From: Rhodococcus sp. KBS0724
Lineage (GTDB): Bacteria; Actinomycetota; Actinomycetes; Mycobacteriales; Mycobacteriaceae
Direction: 5' to 3'
DNA length: 64,000 nucleotides
NCBI RefSeq assembly: GCF_005938745.2
Contig: NZ_VCBX02000001.1
Span: 4,230,501-4,294,500 of the forward strand
The position numbers and the translations under genes were made by a program. Positions within the stretch are counted from its first letter, which is position 1; every line of letters begins with the position of its first letter. The notes beneath the pieces are model-generated. The model ran no database searches, was not told the DNA's origin, and saw only the letters and a list, made by a program, of their open reading frames with translations. This document shows positions 44,744-53,884 of this stretch, in pieces.

Positions 44744-46495
44744 ATGACCGCCCATCCGCCCACGTGTGCGCTGATACTTGCCGGCGGGCGCGGCACCCGG
44801 ATGGGTGGTGTCGACAAACCCGGACTTGTGGTGCACGGCCGCCGTCTACTCGACATTGCGCTCGCTGCCACAGCACATTTAGGCACCACGGTGGTGGTCG
44901 GACCGCATCGCGGGGACCTCGACGCCGGGGTCGTGCAAACCCAGGAGTCACCGATCGGCACCGGGCCGGTAGCCGCACTCTGGGCCGGACTCAATGCCGT
45001 CGATCTACCCGACGACGCAGTAGTGGTCGTCCTGGCAGCCGATCTGCCGCAGATCAGTCGCGGCGTCGTCGACGCCCTCGTGGATACTCTCGACACCGCC
45101 CCACCCGATAACCCGGTGACGTGCGCCGTCGACGAGAACAACCGAACACAATTTCTGTTGTCCGCGTGGCTATTCCATGAACTTCGCGACCGCATCGCAG
45201 CACTGCGCGAACGCGAAGGCCTCGACAATCAGCCGATGAAAAAGATACTGACCCCAGGATTCTCGACACTTCAGGTAAGCGGCACAGCCGATTGTGATAC
45301 TCCCGAGGATCTCGAACGGGCGCGGGAGCTACCTCGACTGACAATCACCGAGGCCCGCGCCGCGATTCTGGAGTCGCTCACACCCCTGCGCCCCCGCCGA
45401 GCCGTGCTAGCAGAGAGTCTGGGCGCCGCACTGGCCGAACCCCTTGTCGCACAGGGCGATCTACCGCGATCGCCCGTCTCCGCGATGGACGGCTATGCCG
45501 TCGCAGGTGACGGCCCCTGGCGGATCCGCCAGGAAATCCGCGTCGCCGGCGCCGACGCCACACTTGAATTGGCAGACGGTGAAGCGATCCGCATTGCGAC
45601 GGGAGCGCACCTTCCGACCGGCGCCAGCGCAGTAGTCCGAGACGAACACGTGGTCGCCGAGGACACTCCCCCGCGGTTGACGCTGCTACCGAACACGCCG
45701 CTACGCAACGACGCTCGACCCCAGGGCGAAGACTGGACCGTCGGTTTCACCATCGCACCGGCCGGTACACCGGTGACACCGGTAACCGTTTCGGCAGCCA
45801 CCAGCGGAGAAGTTGTCGAAGGCGCGGTTCGCGGTCCGGTGCGTGCGCGGGTCGTGACAACCGGTGACGAAATCCGCCGAGACGGACCGCTGCGCGAAGG
45901 CCAGACGCGTGATTCCATCGGCGGCATCCTTCCCCTTCTGCTCGAGCGATGCGGTGCGACGTGCATCTCCGACACCCATTTACGCGACACCGCCGACGGT
46001 TTCGCGAACACCCTCGCAGCTGACGACAACGCCGATCTCATCGTGATCGTCGGTGCGACAGGCGGCGGCGCTGCCGACGAAATGCGTTCCGCGTTAGACC
46101 GTCTCGGTGCCCGAATTGTTGTCGGCCGGGTCGCGTCGCGTCCCGGCGGTTCACAGATCACGGCAGTCCTGCCCACCGGAAAAGTGGTTCTCGGCCTCCC
46201 CGGTAATCCCTATGCGGCAGTCACGACGTTGTTGACGATGCTGCCTACCATTGTCAGTGCGCTCACCGGGCGAACTCCCGTGCCGCCGTTGCTCGGCGTT
46301 GTCGCGAATGCCTCCCAAGTCAGCTCAGATGCTTTGCGGTTACTTCCGGTGACGCAGATCGATGACGGCCGCTGGCACGCAGATCCTTCGGTACGAACCT
46401 CGCATCTGGCGGGTTTGATCGGCAGGGCAGCGTTTGCACTTGTGCCCGCATCTGCACCCGACAATGTCGTTGCCGAACTTGTACTGCTGGGATGA
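44744..46495 (+). CDS. Fused MobA-MoeA molybdenum cofactor protein
   Basis: 583 aa. Residues 1-190: MobA nucleotidyltransferase (LILAGGRGTRMGGVDKP, and LAADLPQISRG) that adds GMP to molybdopterin. Residues about 193-583: MoeA molybdenum insertase (SPVSAMDGYAVAG, TGDEI, VGATGGGAADEM, GLPGNPYAAVTTL). The two steps are usually separate proteins. ATG 44744; an upstream extension of the frame is a shadow of the ATL gene. Lies beside the nitrate assimilation genes, whose nitrate reductase partner would need Mo-bis-MGD. Confidence 0.9.
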   Translation: MTAHPPTCALILAGGRGTRMGGVDKPGLVVHGRRLLDIALAATAHLGTTVVVGPHRGDLDAGVVQTQESPIGTGPVAALWAGLNAVDLPDDAVVVVLAADLPQISRGVVDALVDTLDTAPPDNPVTCAVDENNRTQFLLSAWLFHELRDRIAALREREGLDNQPMKKILTPGFSTLQVSGTADCDTPEDLERARELPRLTITEARAAILESLTPLRPRRAVLAESLGAALAEPLVAQGDLPRSPVSAMDGYAVAGDGPWRIRQEIRVAGADATLELADGEAIRIATGAHLPTGASAVVRDEHVVAEDTPPRLTLLPNTPLRNDARPQGEDWTVGFTIAPAGTPVTPVTVSAATSGEVVEGAVRGPVRARVVTTGDEIRRDGPLREGQTRDSIGGILPLLLERCGATCISDTHLRDTADGFANTLAADDNADLIVIVGATGGGAADEMRSALDRLGARIVVGRVASRPGGSQITAVLPTGKVVLGLPGNPYAAVTTLLTMLPTIVSALTGRTPVPPLLGVVANASQVSSDALRLLPVTQIDDGRWHADPSVRTSHLAGLIGRAAFALVPASAPDNVVAELVLLG

Positions 46496-46497
46496 GG

Positions 46498-46893
46498 TCA
46501 CCATTCCCGGTATGACGTACCCTGGTACAGCGTGGGCGCGGTGCTCCGGTTGCGTCTGCGGAGTAACACCGCATACAGCACACTCATTGTGACAATCGCG
46601 CCGAGCAACAACGAGTACACACCCCACAACACCAGGAATGGTTGCAACCAACCGGCGTCCACGGATTGACCGCGCGCGCCGACGCAGTACAGCGTGAAGT
46701 TGGTCGACGTGCCGTCGTCGGTGGCAAAGGTGTCGGAAATAACCATGCCCGTCGGCGCCGGGTCCGCGCAGAACAGTGGTGCCAGGTGTGCAACTTGGCC
46801 GGGCCAGATCACCGACGAGATCAGGGCGACAAAAATCGCCACCACGACAACAACGACGGTGGAGATGAACACCGTTCCGAGGCGCCGGCTCAC
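46498..46893 (-). CDS. Small two-TM membrane protein, unknown
   Basis: 131 aa. TM helices about residues 8-30 (VFISTVVVVVVAIFVALISSVIW, shown in part) and 88-112, with an extracytoplasmic loop holding two cysteines (LFCADP, LYCVGA) that could pair. Short basic C-terminus. Starts inside the lipoprotein stop (ATGA overlap), so the two are coupled. No family recognised. Confidence 0.7.
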   Translation of the reverse strand: MSRRLGTVFISTVVVVVVAIFVALISSVIWPGQVAHLAPLFCADPAPTGMVISDTFATDDGTSTNFTLYCVGARGQSVDAGWLQPFLVLWGVYSLLLGAIVTMSVLYAVLLRRRNRSTAPTLYQGTSYREW

Positions 46894-47468
46894 AGCGGCT
46901 GCACCATCGTCGGTGTTCCTGACGGATCGAAGACCACCAGGACACGACTGCGGGGTGACTCGACCAGCACCGCCGCGTGGACGGATTCAGTTCTGCTCAC
47001 GGAGATTCCGGTGACCTCACCATCCTCGAGAGCACTATTCGCGAGTGCGTCGTCGACCAGCATCTCGACGTTGCGCAGGGCCGGAATCTCGTCCAGGGTG
47101 AACGATCGCGCGTCGAGATCGTCGGTCACGCTGACCATCACCGGGCTCGGGTCACCGAGCCTGGCGCCGTCGAAGTTGAATCTGTCGAGCTGATCGAGAT
47201 TATCTGGATCACGCACGGTGACACCCATAGTCGTGTCCGGGCTGATGTCGATGCTCGTCACCGCCAGAGAATTCACCTGGTAGTGCTCGGCGAGTTGCCG
47301 AAATCCGTCGTCGACCAAAGCGGTGGTCATCCCACCGCCACGCTCACGCATCTCTTGTTCGAAATCAGCGCGATCCACCGCACCGATGCATCCGCTCAGA
47401 GTCGCCGCAGTCAGGCCGGCTCCCACCATCCACACCGTCGAATGCCGCTTCCACCTACCCGACAACAT
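46890..47468 (-). CDS. Putative lipoprotein, unknown
   Basis: 192 aa. Signal peptide with lipobox TLSGC (Cys about residue 27), then an acidic soluble domain with no catalytic motif recognised. Coupled to the downstream two-TM protein; lies 38 bp after the CbiX-type chelatase gene on the same strand, at the far end of the nitrite assimilation block. Possibly an envelope pair unrelated to nitrogen. Confidence 0.72.
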   Translation of the reverse strand: MLSGRWKRHSTVWMVGAGLTAATLSGCIGAVDRADFEQEMRERGGGMTTALVDDGFRQLAEHYQVNSLAVTSIDISPDTTMGVTVRDPDNLDQLDRFNFDGARLGDPSPVMVSVTDDLDARSFTLDEIPALRNVEMLVDDALANSALEDGEVTGISVSRTESVHAAVLVESPRSRVLVVFDPSGTPTMVQPL

Positions 47469-47506
47469 GACGGCAGGATACCCGAACGGCCTGTACCTGA
47501 ACGACC

Positions 47507-48223
47507 TCAGATCACCACTACGCCGCGGCGAGCGGCCGAATACCGGTTGACCACAAGGTCCACGACGCCGGGATCAACACCGAGAGGTTCGGTGACGCCG
47601 TCGGCGCCGGCCGCACCAAGACGTTCGTGAAACAAACCGTGAGCAAGAAGATACGACGCGATGAACACTCGGCGCGCACCGCGAACCCGCGCCGCTGCAA
47701 CAACATCCGCAACCTTGGGTGTCCCGGTTGCGATGTACCCGATATCGACCCGCATGTCGGCCTGTTCCGCCAACATCAGTGCGGCGCGCTCGACGTCGCG
47801 GAGCGCGCGCGAATCGGAAGAACCGGCTGCGGCAAGGACTATCGCATCGCCGCTGCGCCATCCGGCATCACGCAACCGCCGCATCAGGACGCCGGCCAAC
47901 GCGGGATCGGGACCGAGTGCGGGCGTCACCGTGACGCCCCTGTGCCCACTTTCTTCCACCTCGCGTCGTACGTCGGTGTGCACGTGATATCCCGACGCCA
48001 GGAACGCGGGTACCAAAATGGCCCGGCCGGGAATATCGCGGAGAACCTCCGACGGCGACGGACCCAGGACGTCGACAAAGGCCACCCGAGTTGTCCCTAC
48101 CCGGGCACTGACCGCTTCGGCCAGTGCGGCAACCATTTCCACGCCCTTCGCACTACGTGTGCCGTGGGCGACCAGAACCAGGACGTCGCTAGAGTTCGGC
48201 GTATTCGGTGGGATCGAGCGCAA
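47507..48223 (-). CDS. Sirohydrochlorin chelatase (CbiX/SirB family)
   Basis: 238 aa, two CbiX-like repeats. Metal-binding His in LVAHGTRSAKG and in the AFLASGYHVHTDV segment. In this setting it should insert Fe2+ into sirohydrochlorin to make siroheme, the cofactor of NirB. Its start overlaps the nnaR stop region by 35 bp. Corresponds to Rv0259c. Confidence 0.87.
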   Translation of the reverse strand: MRSIPPNTPNSSDVLVLVAHGTRSAKGVEMVAALAEAVSARVGTTRVAFVDVLGPSPSEVLRDIPGRAILVPAFLASGYHVHTDVRREVEESGHRGVTVTPALGPDPALAGVLMRRLRDAGWRSGDAIVLAAAGSSDSRALRDVERAALMLAEQADMRVDIGYIATGTPKVADVVAAARVRGARRVFIASYLLAHGLFHERLGAAGADGVTEPLGVDPGVVDLVVNRYSAARRGVVVI

Positions 48224-49328
48224 GACGATAACCTCGTTTCACAACGGTTTGAACGGCTTTGGGAGCGCCGAGGCACGCACGCAGGCGTGCGACGGCGGTT
48301 TCGACGGCGTGTGTGTCGTCTCCGCTTCCCGGAAGGGCGGCCAACAGTTCGGCTCGCGAGACGACGTGCCCCGGCCTCGCCCCGAGGGATCGCATGAGCG
48401 ACATACCCGCCGGTGAGACTGCTCGGACTTCTCCGTCCACGACAACACAGCCACCGCGGATACTGATTTCGTGGTCGCCGGCCTGAATCCGGTTGGCACG
48501 CTGCGGAAGTTCGTCGACGATGTGTCTCGCCAGAGCGCCAAGACGGGCCCGAGCCGGCGCTGTGGTCGGAACGTGCAATGCCTCCAGCGGCGCCGAAGTC
48601 ACCGGCCCGACACACACCGCTGTTACCGGTCCGCGCATGGCATCGAGAATGGTGTCGAGTCGCCCCGTCGTATCCGCGCGCATCAGGATCGACGCAACCG
48701 CCGGTGCACTGGTAAAACTGACGGCATCGATTGCGGACGACGCGATGGCGTCGATCATCCGGTCGAGCAGTGTCGGATCTTCCGGCGGTTCCCAGCGATA
48801 GACCGGGACTGCGATGACCTGGGCACCCGCGTCACGCAGCACCTGGCAGAAATCGGGGATCGGTTCCCATTCCGTAGTCGCGCCGTGTAGCTGGACGGCA
48901 ACTACCTTTCCCGAAACTCCCTCGGCCAGCAGATGTTCGAGTACTTCAGCCGAGGATTCGGATGCCGGAGACCATTCTTCGCGCAGGTCCGCTGCCCGAA
49001 TCGCACCCTTTGCTTTGGGTCCGCGGGCCAGTAGTCGTGCCGAATTGAGTGCGGCGGAGAGATTCTCGGCTTCACCCCACCCGTCCGCAGCTTCGAGCCA
49101 ACCACGGAATCCGATGCCGGTCGTGGCAACAACCACCTCGGGTGGACTCGCGATAATCTGCCGCGTCACCCGTTCCAATTCGCGGTCGTCGGCGAGCGGG
49201 ATGATGCGGATAGCCGGAGCGTGCACCACTTCCGCTCCCCGACGGGTCAGCAGCATCGCAAATTCATCGGCACGGCGCGATGCCGTGATCCCGACCGTGA
49301 ACCCCGCCAGTGGCATGTTGTCAATCAC
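48189..49328 (-). CDS. nnaR: HemD-domain regulator NnaR (uroporphyrinogen-III synthase plus winged helix)
   Basis: 379 aa. N-terminal HemD/uroporphyrinogen-III synthase-like domain (about 1-250; VGITASRRADEFAMLLTRRG start) and a C-terminal OmpR-type DNA-binding domain (about 275-375; MSLMRSLGARPGHVVSRAELLAAL, shown in part). In Streptomyces and mycobacteria such proteins (NnaR) co-regulate nitrate/nitrite assimilation with GlnR. Start overlaps the nirD stop by 4 bp. Whether the HemD domain is still enzymatic or only senses a tetrapyrrole is open. Confidence 0.87.
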   Translation of the reverse strand: MIDNMPLAGFTVGITASRRADEFAMLLTRRGAEVVHAPAIRIIPLADDRELERVTRQIIASPPEVVVATTGIGFRGWLEAADGWGEAENLSAALNSARLLARGPKAKGAIRAADLREEWSPASESSAEVLEHLLAEGVSGKVVAVQLHGATTEWEPIPDFCQVLRDAGAQVIAVPVYRWEPPEDPTLLDRMIDAIASSAIDAVSFTSAPAVASILMRADTTGRLDTILDAMRGPVTAVCVGPVTSAPLEALHVPTTAPARARLGALARHIVDELPQRANRIQAGDHEISIRGGCVVVDGEVRAVSPAGMSLMRSLGARPGHVVSRAELLAALPGSGDDTHAVETAVARLRACLGAPKAVQTVVKRGYRLALDPTEYAEL

Positions 49329-49720
49329 GAGACGGATTCGACAGCCCGAATAGTGCTGTGCACCTGCACGACGCCGGCCCAGACTCTGATCTCGTACACC
49401 GGAAGCGACACCGACTCGTCGTCGAGTGCCCGGCCGTCGATCAGCGAGAACGCCTGCTTGAGCAACGGCGACACCACGATCGGTTCACCGTCACGGTCTC
49501 CGACGAGTCCTCGCGACATCACCGATGCGCGTCCGTACGGATCGAAGTTGCCGACGGCCCGCAAGGTGCCGTCCTCGAGGAGGAACAGCGCCACCTGCTC
49601 ACCGCCGCGGAGCAGCACTGCAACCCCGCGTCCCGGGATGAGATGACTCAGTGGGCACGCCGAAGTCCATTCCAGTCGTTCGGAATCCAGCTTGGCGATC
49701 TGTGCATCGATGACACTCAT
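49325..49720 (-). CDS. nirD: Nitrite reductase small subunit NirD
   Basis: 131 aa from ATG 49720 with an excellent AGGAGGAC SD. Rieske-like ferredoxin fold of the NirD family (WTSACPLSHLIPGRGVAVLL, VGNFDPYGRASVMSRGLVGD) without a full set of 2Fe-2S ligands, as usual for NirD. Partner of NirB, 90 bp downstream of it. Confidence 0.92.
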   Translation of the reverse strand: MSVIDAQIAKLDSERLEWTSACPLSHLIPGRGVAVLLRGGEQVALFLLEDGTLRAVGNFDPYGRASVMSRGLVGDRDGEPIVVSPLLKQAFSLIDGRALDDESVSLPVYEIRVWAGVVQVHSTIRAVESVS

Positions 49721-49810
49721 CGAAGTCCTCCTGTCGATCCGGCGAGCGCGTCGCACGGGTTCTTGTCTTAGTTTGTACGGACCCCGTGTTACCCACGGGT
49801 TACGCAGCGA

Positions 49811-52312
49811 TTACCGGCGCGTGGGGATGCTCGGCATACCCATCAGGACGGGAACCTTGCGCACTCCGGTCACGTCGAACACAACCGTCGGGTCGGCTTC
49901 TTCCGGCGCGTTGACAAACGAGACGAACCGCGACAACTTCTCCGGATCACCCAGTACACCAGCCCATTCGTCCTGGTAGCCCTCGACGTGCTTGGCCATC
50001 AACGCCTCGAGTTCCTCGCCGATACCCAGACTGTCCTCGCAAATCACGGACTTGAGGTGGTCGAGCCCACCGTCGAGCGAATCCACCCACGGCGCGGTGC
50101 GCTGAAGGCGATCAGCGGTGCGGATGTAGAACATGAGATAGCGGTCGATGTACTTGACCAAGGTGACGTCGTCGAGGCCACCAGCGAGCAACTGAGCGTG
50201 TTTGGGAGACTGTCCGCCGTTGCCACCCACATACAGATTCCAACCGTTCTCCGTCGCGATGACACCGACGTCCTTGCCGCGGGCTTCCGCACATTCGCGG
50301 GCACATCCCGAGACGCCGAACTTGATCTTGTGCGGCGAGCGAAGACCGCGATAGCGGTTCTCGAGGTCGACGGCCATTCCCACCGAGTCCTGAACGCCGT
50401 AGCGGCACCAGCTCGACCCGACGCAACTCTTGACCGTTCGCAGGGACTTGCCGTACGCCTGCCCCGACTCCATTCCTGCATCGACCAGGCGCTTCCAGAT
50501 TGCCGGCAACTGCTCGACCCGAGCGCCGAACAGATCGATGCGCTGGCCGCCGGTCACCTTGGTGTACAGACCGAAATCGCGCGCTACCTCACCGATCACG
50601 ATGAGCTGTTCCCCGGTGACCTCACCGCCGGGCATGCGCGGCACGACCGAGTACGTACCGTTCTTCTGAATGTTGGCCAGGAAGTGGTCGTTGGTGTCCT
50701 GCAACGACGCCTGCTGACGGTGGAGGATGTGATCGGAATCCGTGGATGCCAGGATCGACGCGACGACGGGCTTGCAGATGTCGCAACCGGAACCCTTGCC
50801 GTACTTGGAAATCAGAGCCGAGAACGTTCGGGTTTGCGTCGACTGCACGATCTGGAACAGCTCTGCCCGCGACTGCGCGAAGTGCTCGCAGAGCGCCTTC
50901 GACATCACGACGCCGGAATCGGCGAGCAACTGCTTGACAGTCGGAAGGCAACCGCCACAGGTGGTTCCTGCGCTGGTGCACGCCTTCACCGACGCGATGT
51001 CGCACGCGCCCGCCGCAATCGCACCGCAGATGGCACCCTTGGTCACTCCGTTGCACGAGCACACCTCGGCGTCGTCCGGCAGCGATCCCGCACCCGGCTT
51101 CTCCCCCGCGGGCGAAATCAATGCCGCTGGGTCGCCGGGCAATTCGCGACCGACCAGTGGGCGCAGTGACGCGTAGGCTGACGCGTCACCGACAAGAATG
51201 CCGCCGAGCAGGATCTTCGCGTCGTCCGAAACGACGAGCTTGGCGTACGTTCCCTTGGCTGCGTCGCTGAGAACAACTTCGAGAGCACCGGGCGAGGTGG
51301 CCATGGCATCACCGAAGCTGGCGACGTCGACGCCCATGAGCTTGAGCTTGGTGGACATGTCGGCACCGGGGAAATCTGCGCCGCCGCCGAGCAGACGGTC
51401 GGCGACGATCTCGGCCGTCGTGTAGCCGGGAGCGACCAGACCGTAGCAACGGCCCTCTACCGCAGCACATTCACCGACTGCATAGACGTGTCCGTCCGAC
51501 GTCACGCAACCTAGGTCGGTCAGGATACCGCCGCGCTCACCGACTGCGATGCCGGCGTCGCGGGCCAGCTGATCGCGCGGACGGACTCCGGCGGAGAAGA
51601 CGAGCAACGACGCGTCGATAGTGGAGCCGTCGGACAGTTCGACCACAACTCCGTTGTCGGACTGTGAGATTCCGGCCGTACCGACGCCGGTGTGGACGGT
51701 GAGCCCCAACTCGGTGACGAGCCGAGCGAGCAAAGCACCGCCACCCTCGTCGACCTGCATCGGCATCAGGCGCGCGTTGTGCTCGACGACGTGTGCCGTC
51801 ATTCCCATGAGCGAGAGCGCATTTGCGGCCTCCAGCCCGAGCAGACCGCCGCCCACTACTACGCCGACAGCGCCTGGGCCTGCCTTCTCTGCTGCGGCCC
51901 GGATACCGTCCAGGTCGTCGAGGGTCCGGTAGACAAAGCATCCGTCGCCGTCATGGCCGGGCACCGGCGGAACAAAGGGGTACGAACCGGTTGCCATCAC
52001 CAGCGCGTCGTAGGAGATCGTGTTGCCGGCCGTTGTCGTGACCGTTCGTGCGTCCTTGTCGATCGAGAGCGCACCCTCCCCCACCCGGAGATCGACCAGG
52101 CTGTCACCGACGTAGTCGTTGCCTGCCAGCGCCAATTCCTTCGGATCCCACACTCCCACATAGGAAGACAATCCGACGCGATCGTAGGCGGCGTACTGTT
52201 CGTCGCAGAGTACGGTCACCGACCAGACGTTTGCCTCGTCGCGCGAACGTAGTGCCTCGACGAAGCGATGTCCGACCATTCCGTGTCCGATGACAACTAC
52301 CGATTTGCTCAT
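49811..52312 (-). CDS. nirB: Nitrite reductase [NAD(P)H] large subunit NirB
   Basis: 833 aa cytoplasmic enzyme reducing nitrite to ammonium. FAD-binding VVVIGHGMVGHRFVEAL, NADH-binding GVVVGGGLLGLEAANAL, BFD-type [2Fe-2S] CSCNGVTKG...CGGC, and siroheme/[4Fe-4S] ligands in SCVGSSWCRYG and GVSGCARECAEA. ATG 52312 (MSKSVVVIGHGMVG); the frame runs upstream to 53305 as a shadow of narK. Confidence 0.94.
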   Translation of the reverse strand: MSKSVVVIGHGMVGHRFVEALRSRDEANVWSVTVLCDEQYAAYDRVGLSSYVGVWDPKELALAGNDYVGDSLVDLRVGEGALSIDKDARTVTTTAGNTISYDALVMATGSYPFVPPVPGHDGDGCFVYRTLDDLDGIRAAAEKAGPGAVGVVVGGGLLGLEAANALSLMGMTAHVVEHNARLMPMQVDEGGGALLARLVTELGLTVHTGVGTAGISQSDNGVVVELSDGSTIDASLLVFSAGVRPRDQLARDAGIAVGERGGILTDLGCVTSDGHVYAVGECAAVEGRCYGLVAPGYTTAEIVADRLLGGGADFPGADMSTKLKLMGVDVASFGDAMATSPGALEVVLSDAAKGTYAKLVVSDDAKILLGGILVGDASAYASLRPLVGRELPGDPAALISPAGEKPGAGSLPDDAEVCSCNGVTKGAICGAIAAGACDIASVKACTSAGTTCGGCLPTVKQLLADSGVVMSKALCEHFAQSRAELFQIVQSTQTRTFSALISKYGKGSGCDICKPVVASILASTDSDHILHRQQASLQDTNDHFLANIQKNGTYSVVPRMPGGEVTGEQLIVIGEVARDFGLYTKVTGGQRIDLFGARVEQLPAIWKRLVDAGMESGQAYGKSLRTVKSCVGSSWCRYGVQDSVGMAVDLENRYRGLRSPHKIKFGVSGCARECAEARGKDVGVIATENGWNLYVGGNGGQSPKHAQLLAGGLDDVTLVKYIDRYLMFYIRTADRLQRTAPWVDSLDGGLDHLKSVICEDSLGIGEELEALMAKHVEGYQDEWAGVLGDPEKLSRFVSFVNAPEEADPTVVFDVTGVRKVPVLMGMPSIPTRR

Positions 52313-52368
52313 GACGCGCCTACTTCCAAAGGTAACGAGGGAGTTCTCGAGATTGTGCGGGCCGATCG

Positions 52369-53766
52369 TCAGGCTGTGACTGAAACCTTCACGTCGTCGA
52401 CGTCTGTGGTCAGCGTGGACGGCTTGCGCAGGAAGACGAACCAGGTCACCGCGATGCAGGCGATGTAGAAGGCGAGGAACACCCAGAACGCCATGGTGGC
52501 CGACTTGGCGGGGCTGGTGTACGACGCGCGCAGCACCAGGTTGATGCCGACACCGCCCAAACCGCCTACCGCACCGGCAAATCCGATGAGCGCACCGGAT
52601 ATGCTGCGCGACCACGTTGCCTTTTCGGCCCGATCCATGTGGTCGAAGCTCTGAGCCTTCGCCTCGAAGATCGCGGGGATCATCTTGTACACGGATCCGT
52701 TGCCGATACCCGAGAGCAGGAACAGGGCGATGAACCCGAGAACGAACGTCACCATGATCCCGGCACTTGCGACGCCTGCGGTGTTGTCGTCCATCGTTCC
52801 GGCCGTCACGAGGATCGATGCCGCGAATGCCATGGCGACAAACGTCCACATCGTGATCTTGCCGCCGCCGATCCGGTCGGCCAGTTTGCCGCCGAGGGGG
52901 CGAGCGATCGAGCCGAGGAGCGGTCCGATGAACGCGATCTGTGCTGCATGCAGCGCCGCCGCGGCCGGAGTGGCACCGCCGGCGAGGAAGTTGATCTGCA
53001 GAACCTGACCGAAGGCGAAGCTGAATCCGATGAAGGAGCCGAACGTACCGATGTACAGGAAGCTGATCACCCAGGACTCGGAGAACTTGAGCGCCTTGGC
53101 CATCGAACGCAGGTCCGACTTCTGGTTGCCCAGGTTGTCCATGAACAGTGCAGCGCCGACCGCTGCCGCCGCGATGAACACGAGGTAAACAGCGCACACG
53201 ATCCACGGAGCGCGGTTGCCGACGGTGGCGATCACCAGCAGACCGATCAGCTGGATCATCGGAACACCGATGTTTCCGCCGCCTGCGTTGAGACCGAGCG
53301 CCCATCCCTTGAGTCGCTGCGGGTAGAAGGCGTTGATGTTGGTCATCGACGACGCGAAGTTACCGCCGCCGATGCCGGCCGTGGCCGCCACCAACATGAA
53401 GGTGGTGTACGACGCACCCGGGTTCATCATCAGATACAGCGTGAGAAGTGTTGGTATGAAAAGGAACAGCGCACTCATAACTGTCCAGTTGCGACCACCG
53501 AAGCGCGCGGTGGCGACCGTGTATGGAATGCGGAGGATCGAACCCACCAAGGTGGGAACCGCGACGAGGAAGAACTTTCCGGCCGCGTCGATGCCGTAGA
53601 TCTCTGTGGGCATGAACAGCACCATGACGGACCAGATCGACCAGATCGAGAAGCCGACGTGTTCGGCTACGACTGACCAGATCAGGTTTCGCTTCGCGAT
53701 GTCCTTGCCGCCGGATTCCCAGGCGTCGACGTCCTCTGCATCCCAATGCTCGATGTAATGACTCAC
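52369..53766 (-). CDS. Nitrate/nitrite transporter, MFS NarK/NasA type
   Basis: 465 aa, about 12 TM helices. Nitrate-signature-like glycine-rich segments ATAGIGGGNFASSMTNINAFYP and WALGLNAGGGNIGVP identify the NNP family. First gene of the minus-strand block, 56 bp before nirB; imports nitrate or nitrite for assimilation. Up to 118 bp separate it from the next gene, where regulatory sites for GlnR/NnaR would be expected, but no clear GlnR box is seen. Confidence 0.93.
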   Translation of the reverse strand: MSHYIEHWDAEDVDAWESGGKDIAKRNLIWSVVAEHVGFSIWSIWSVMVLFMPTEIYGIDAAGKFFLVAVPTLVGSILRIPYTVATARFGGRNWTVMSALFLFIPTLLTLYLMMNPGASYTTFMLVAATAGIGGGNFASSMTNINAFYPQRLKGWALGLNAGGGNIGVPMIQLIGLLVIATVGNRAPWIVCAVYLVFIAAAAVGAALFMDNLGNQKSDLRSMAKALKFSESWVISFLYIGTFGSFIGFSFAFGQVLQINFLAGGATPAAAALHAAQIAFIGPLLGSIARPLGGKLADRIGGGKITMWTFVAMAFAASILVTAGTMDDNTAGVASAGIMVTFVLGFIALFLLSGIGNGSVYKMIPAIFEAKAQSFDHMDRAEKATWSRSISGALIGFAGAVGGLGGVGINLVLRASYTSPAKSATMAFWVFLAFYIACIAVTWFVFLRKPSTLTTDVDDVKVSVTA

Positions 53767-53884
53767 CAGGGCCTCCTGAATGTGTGGGAGACCTAAAGGT
53801 AGAAAACGGTTATTGCGCCGGTGCTGCGCGCCGTGACCGAGAAGTCAATTGATCCTCACCCCGTAACAGGACCTCGTGTGAGAA

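Noticed and set aside
52313..53305. Upstream extension of the nirB reading frame (331 codons)
   Set aside because: Lies under narK in another frame; NirB homology begins at MSKSVVV. Not a fusion protein.
53767..53884. GlnR box upstream of narK
   Set aside because: GTTAC- and GTCAC-like half sites occur, but not with the gTnAC-n6-GaAAC spacing needed; not convincing without a matrix scan.
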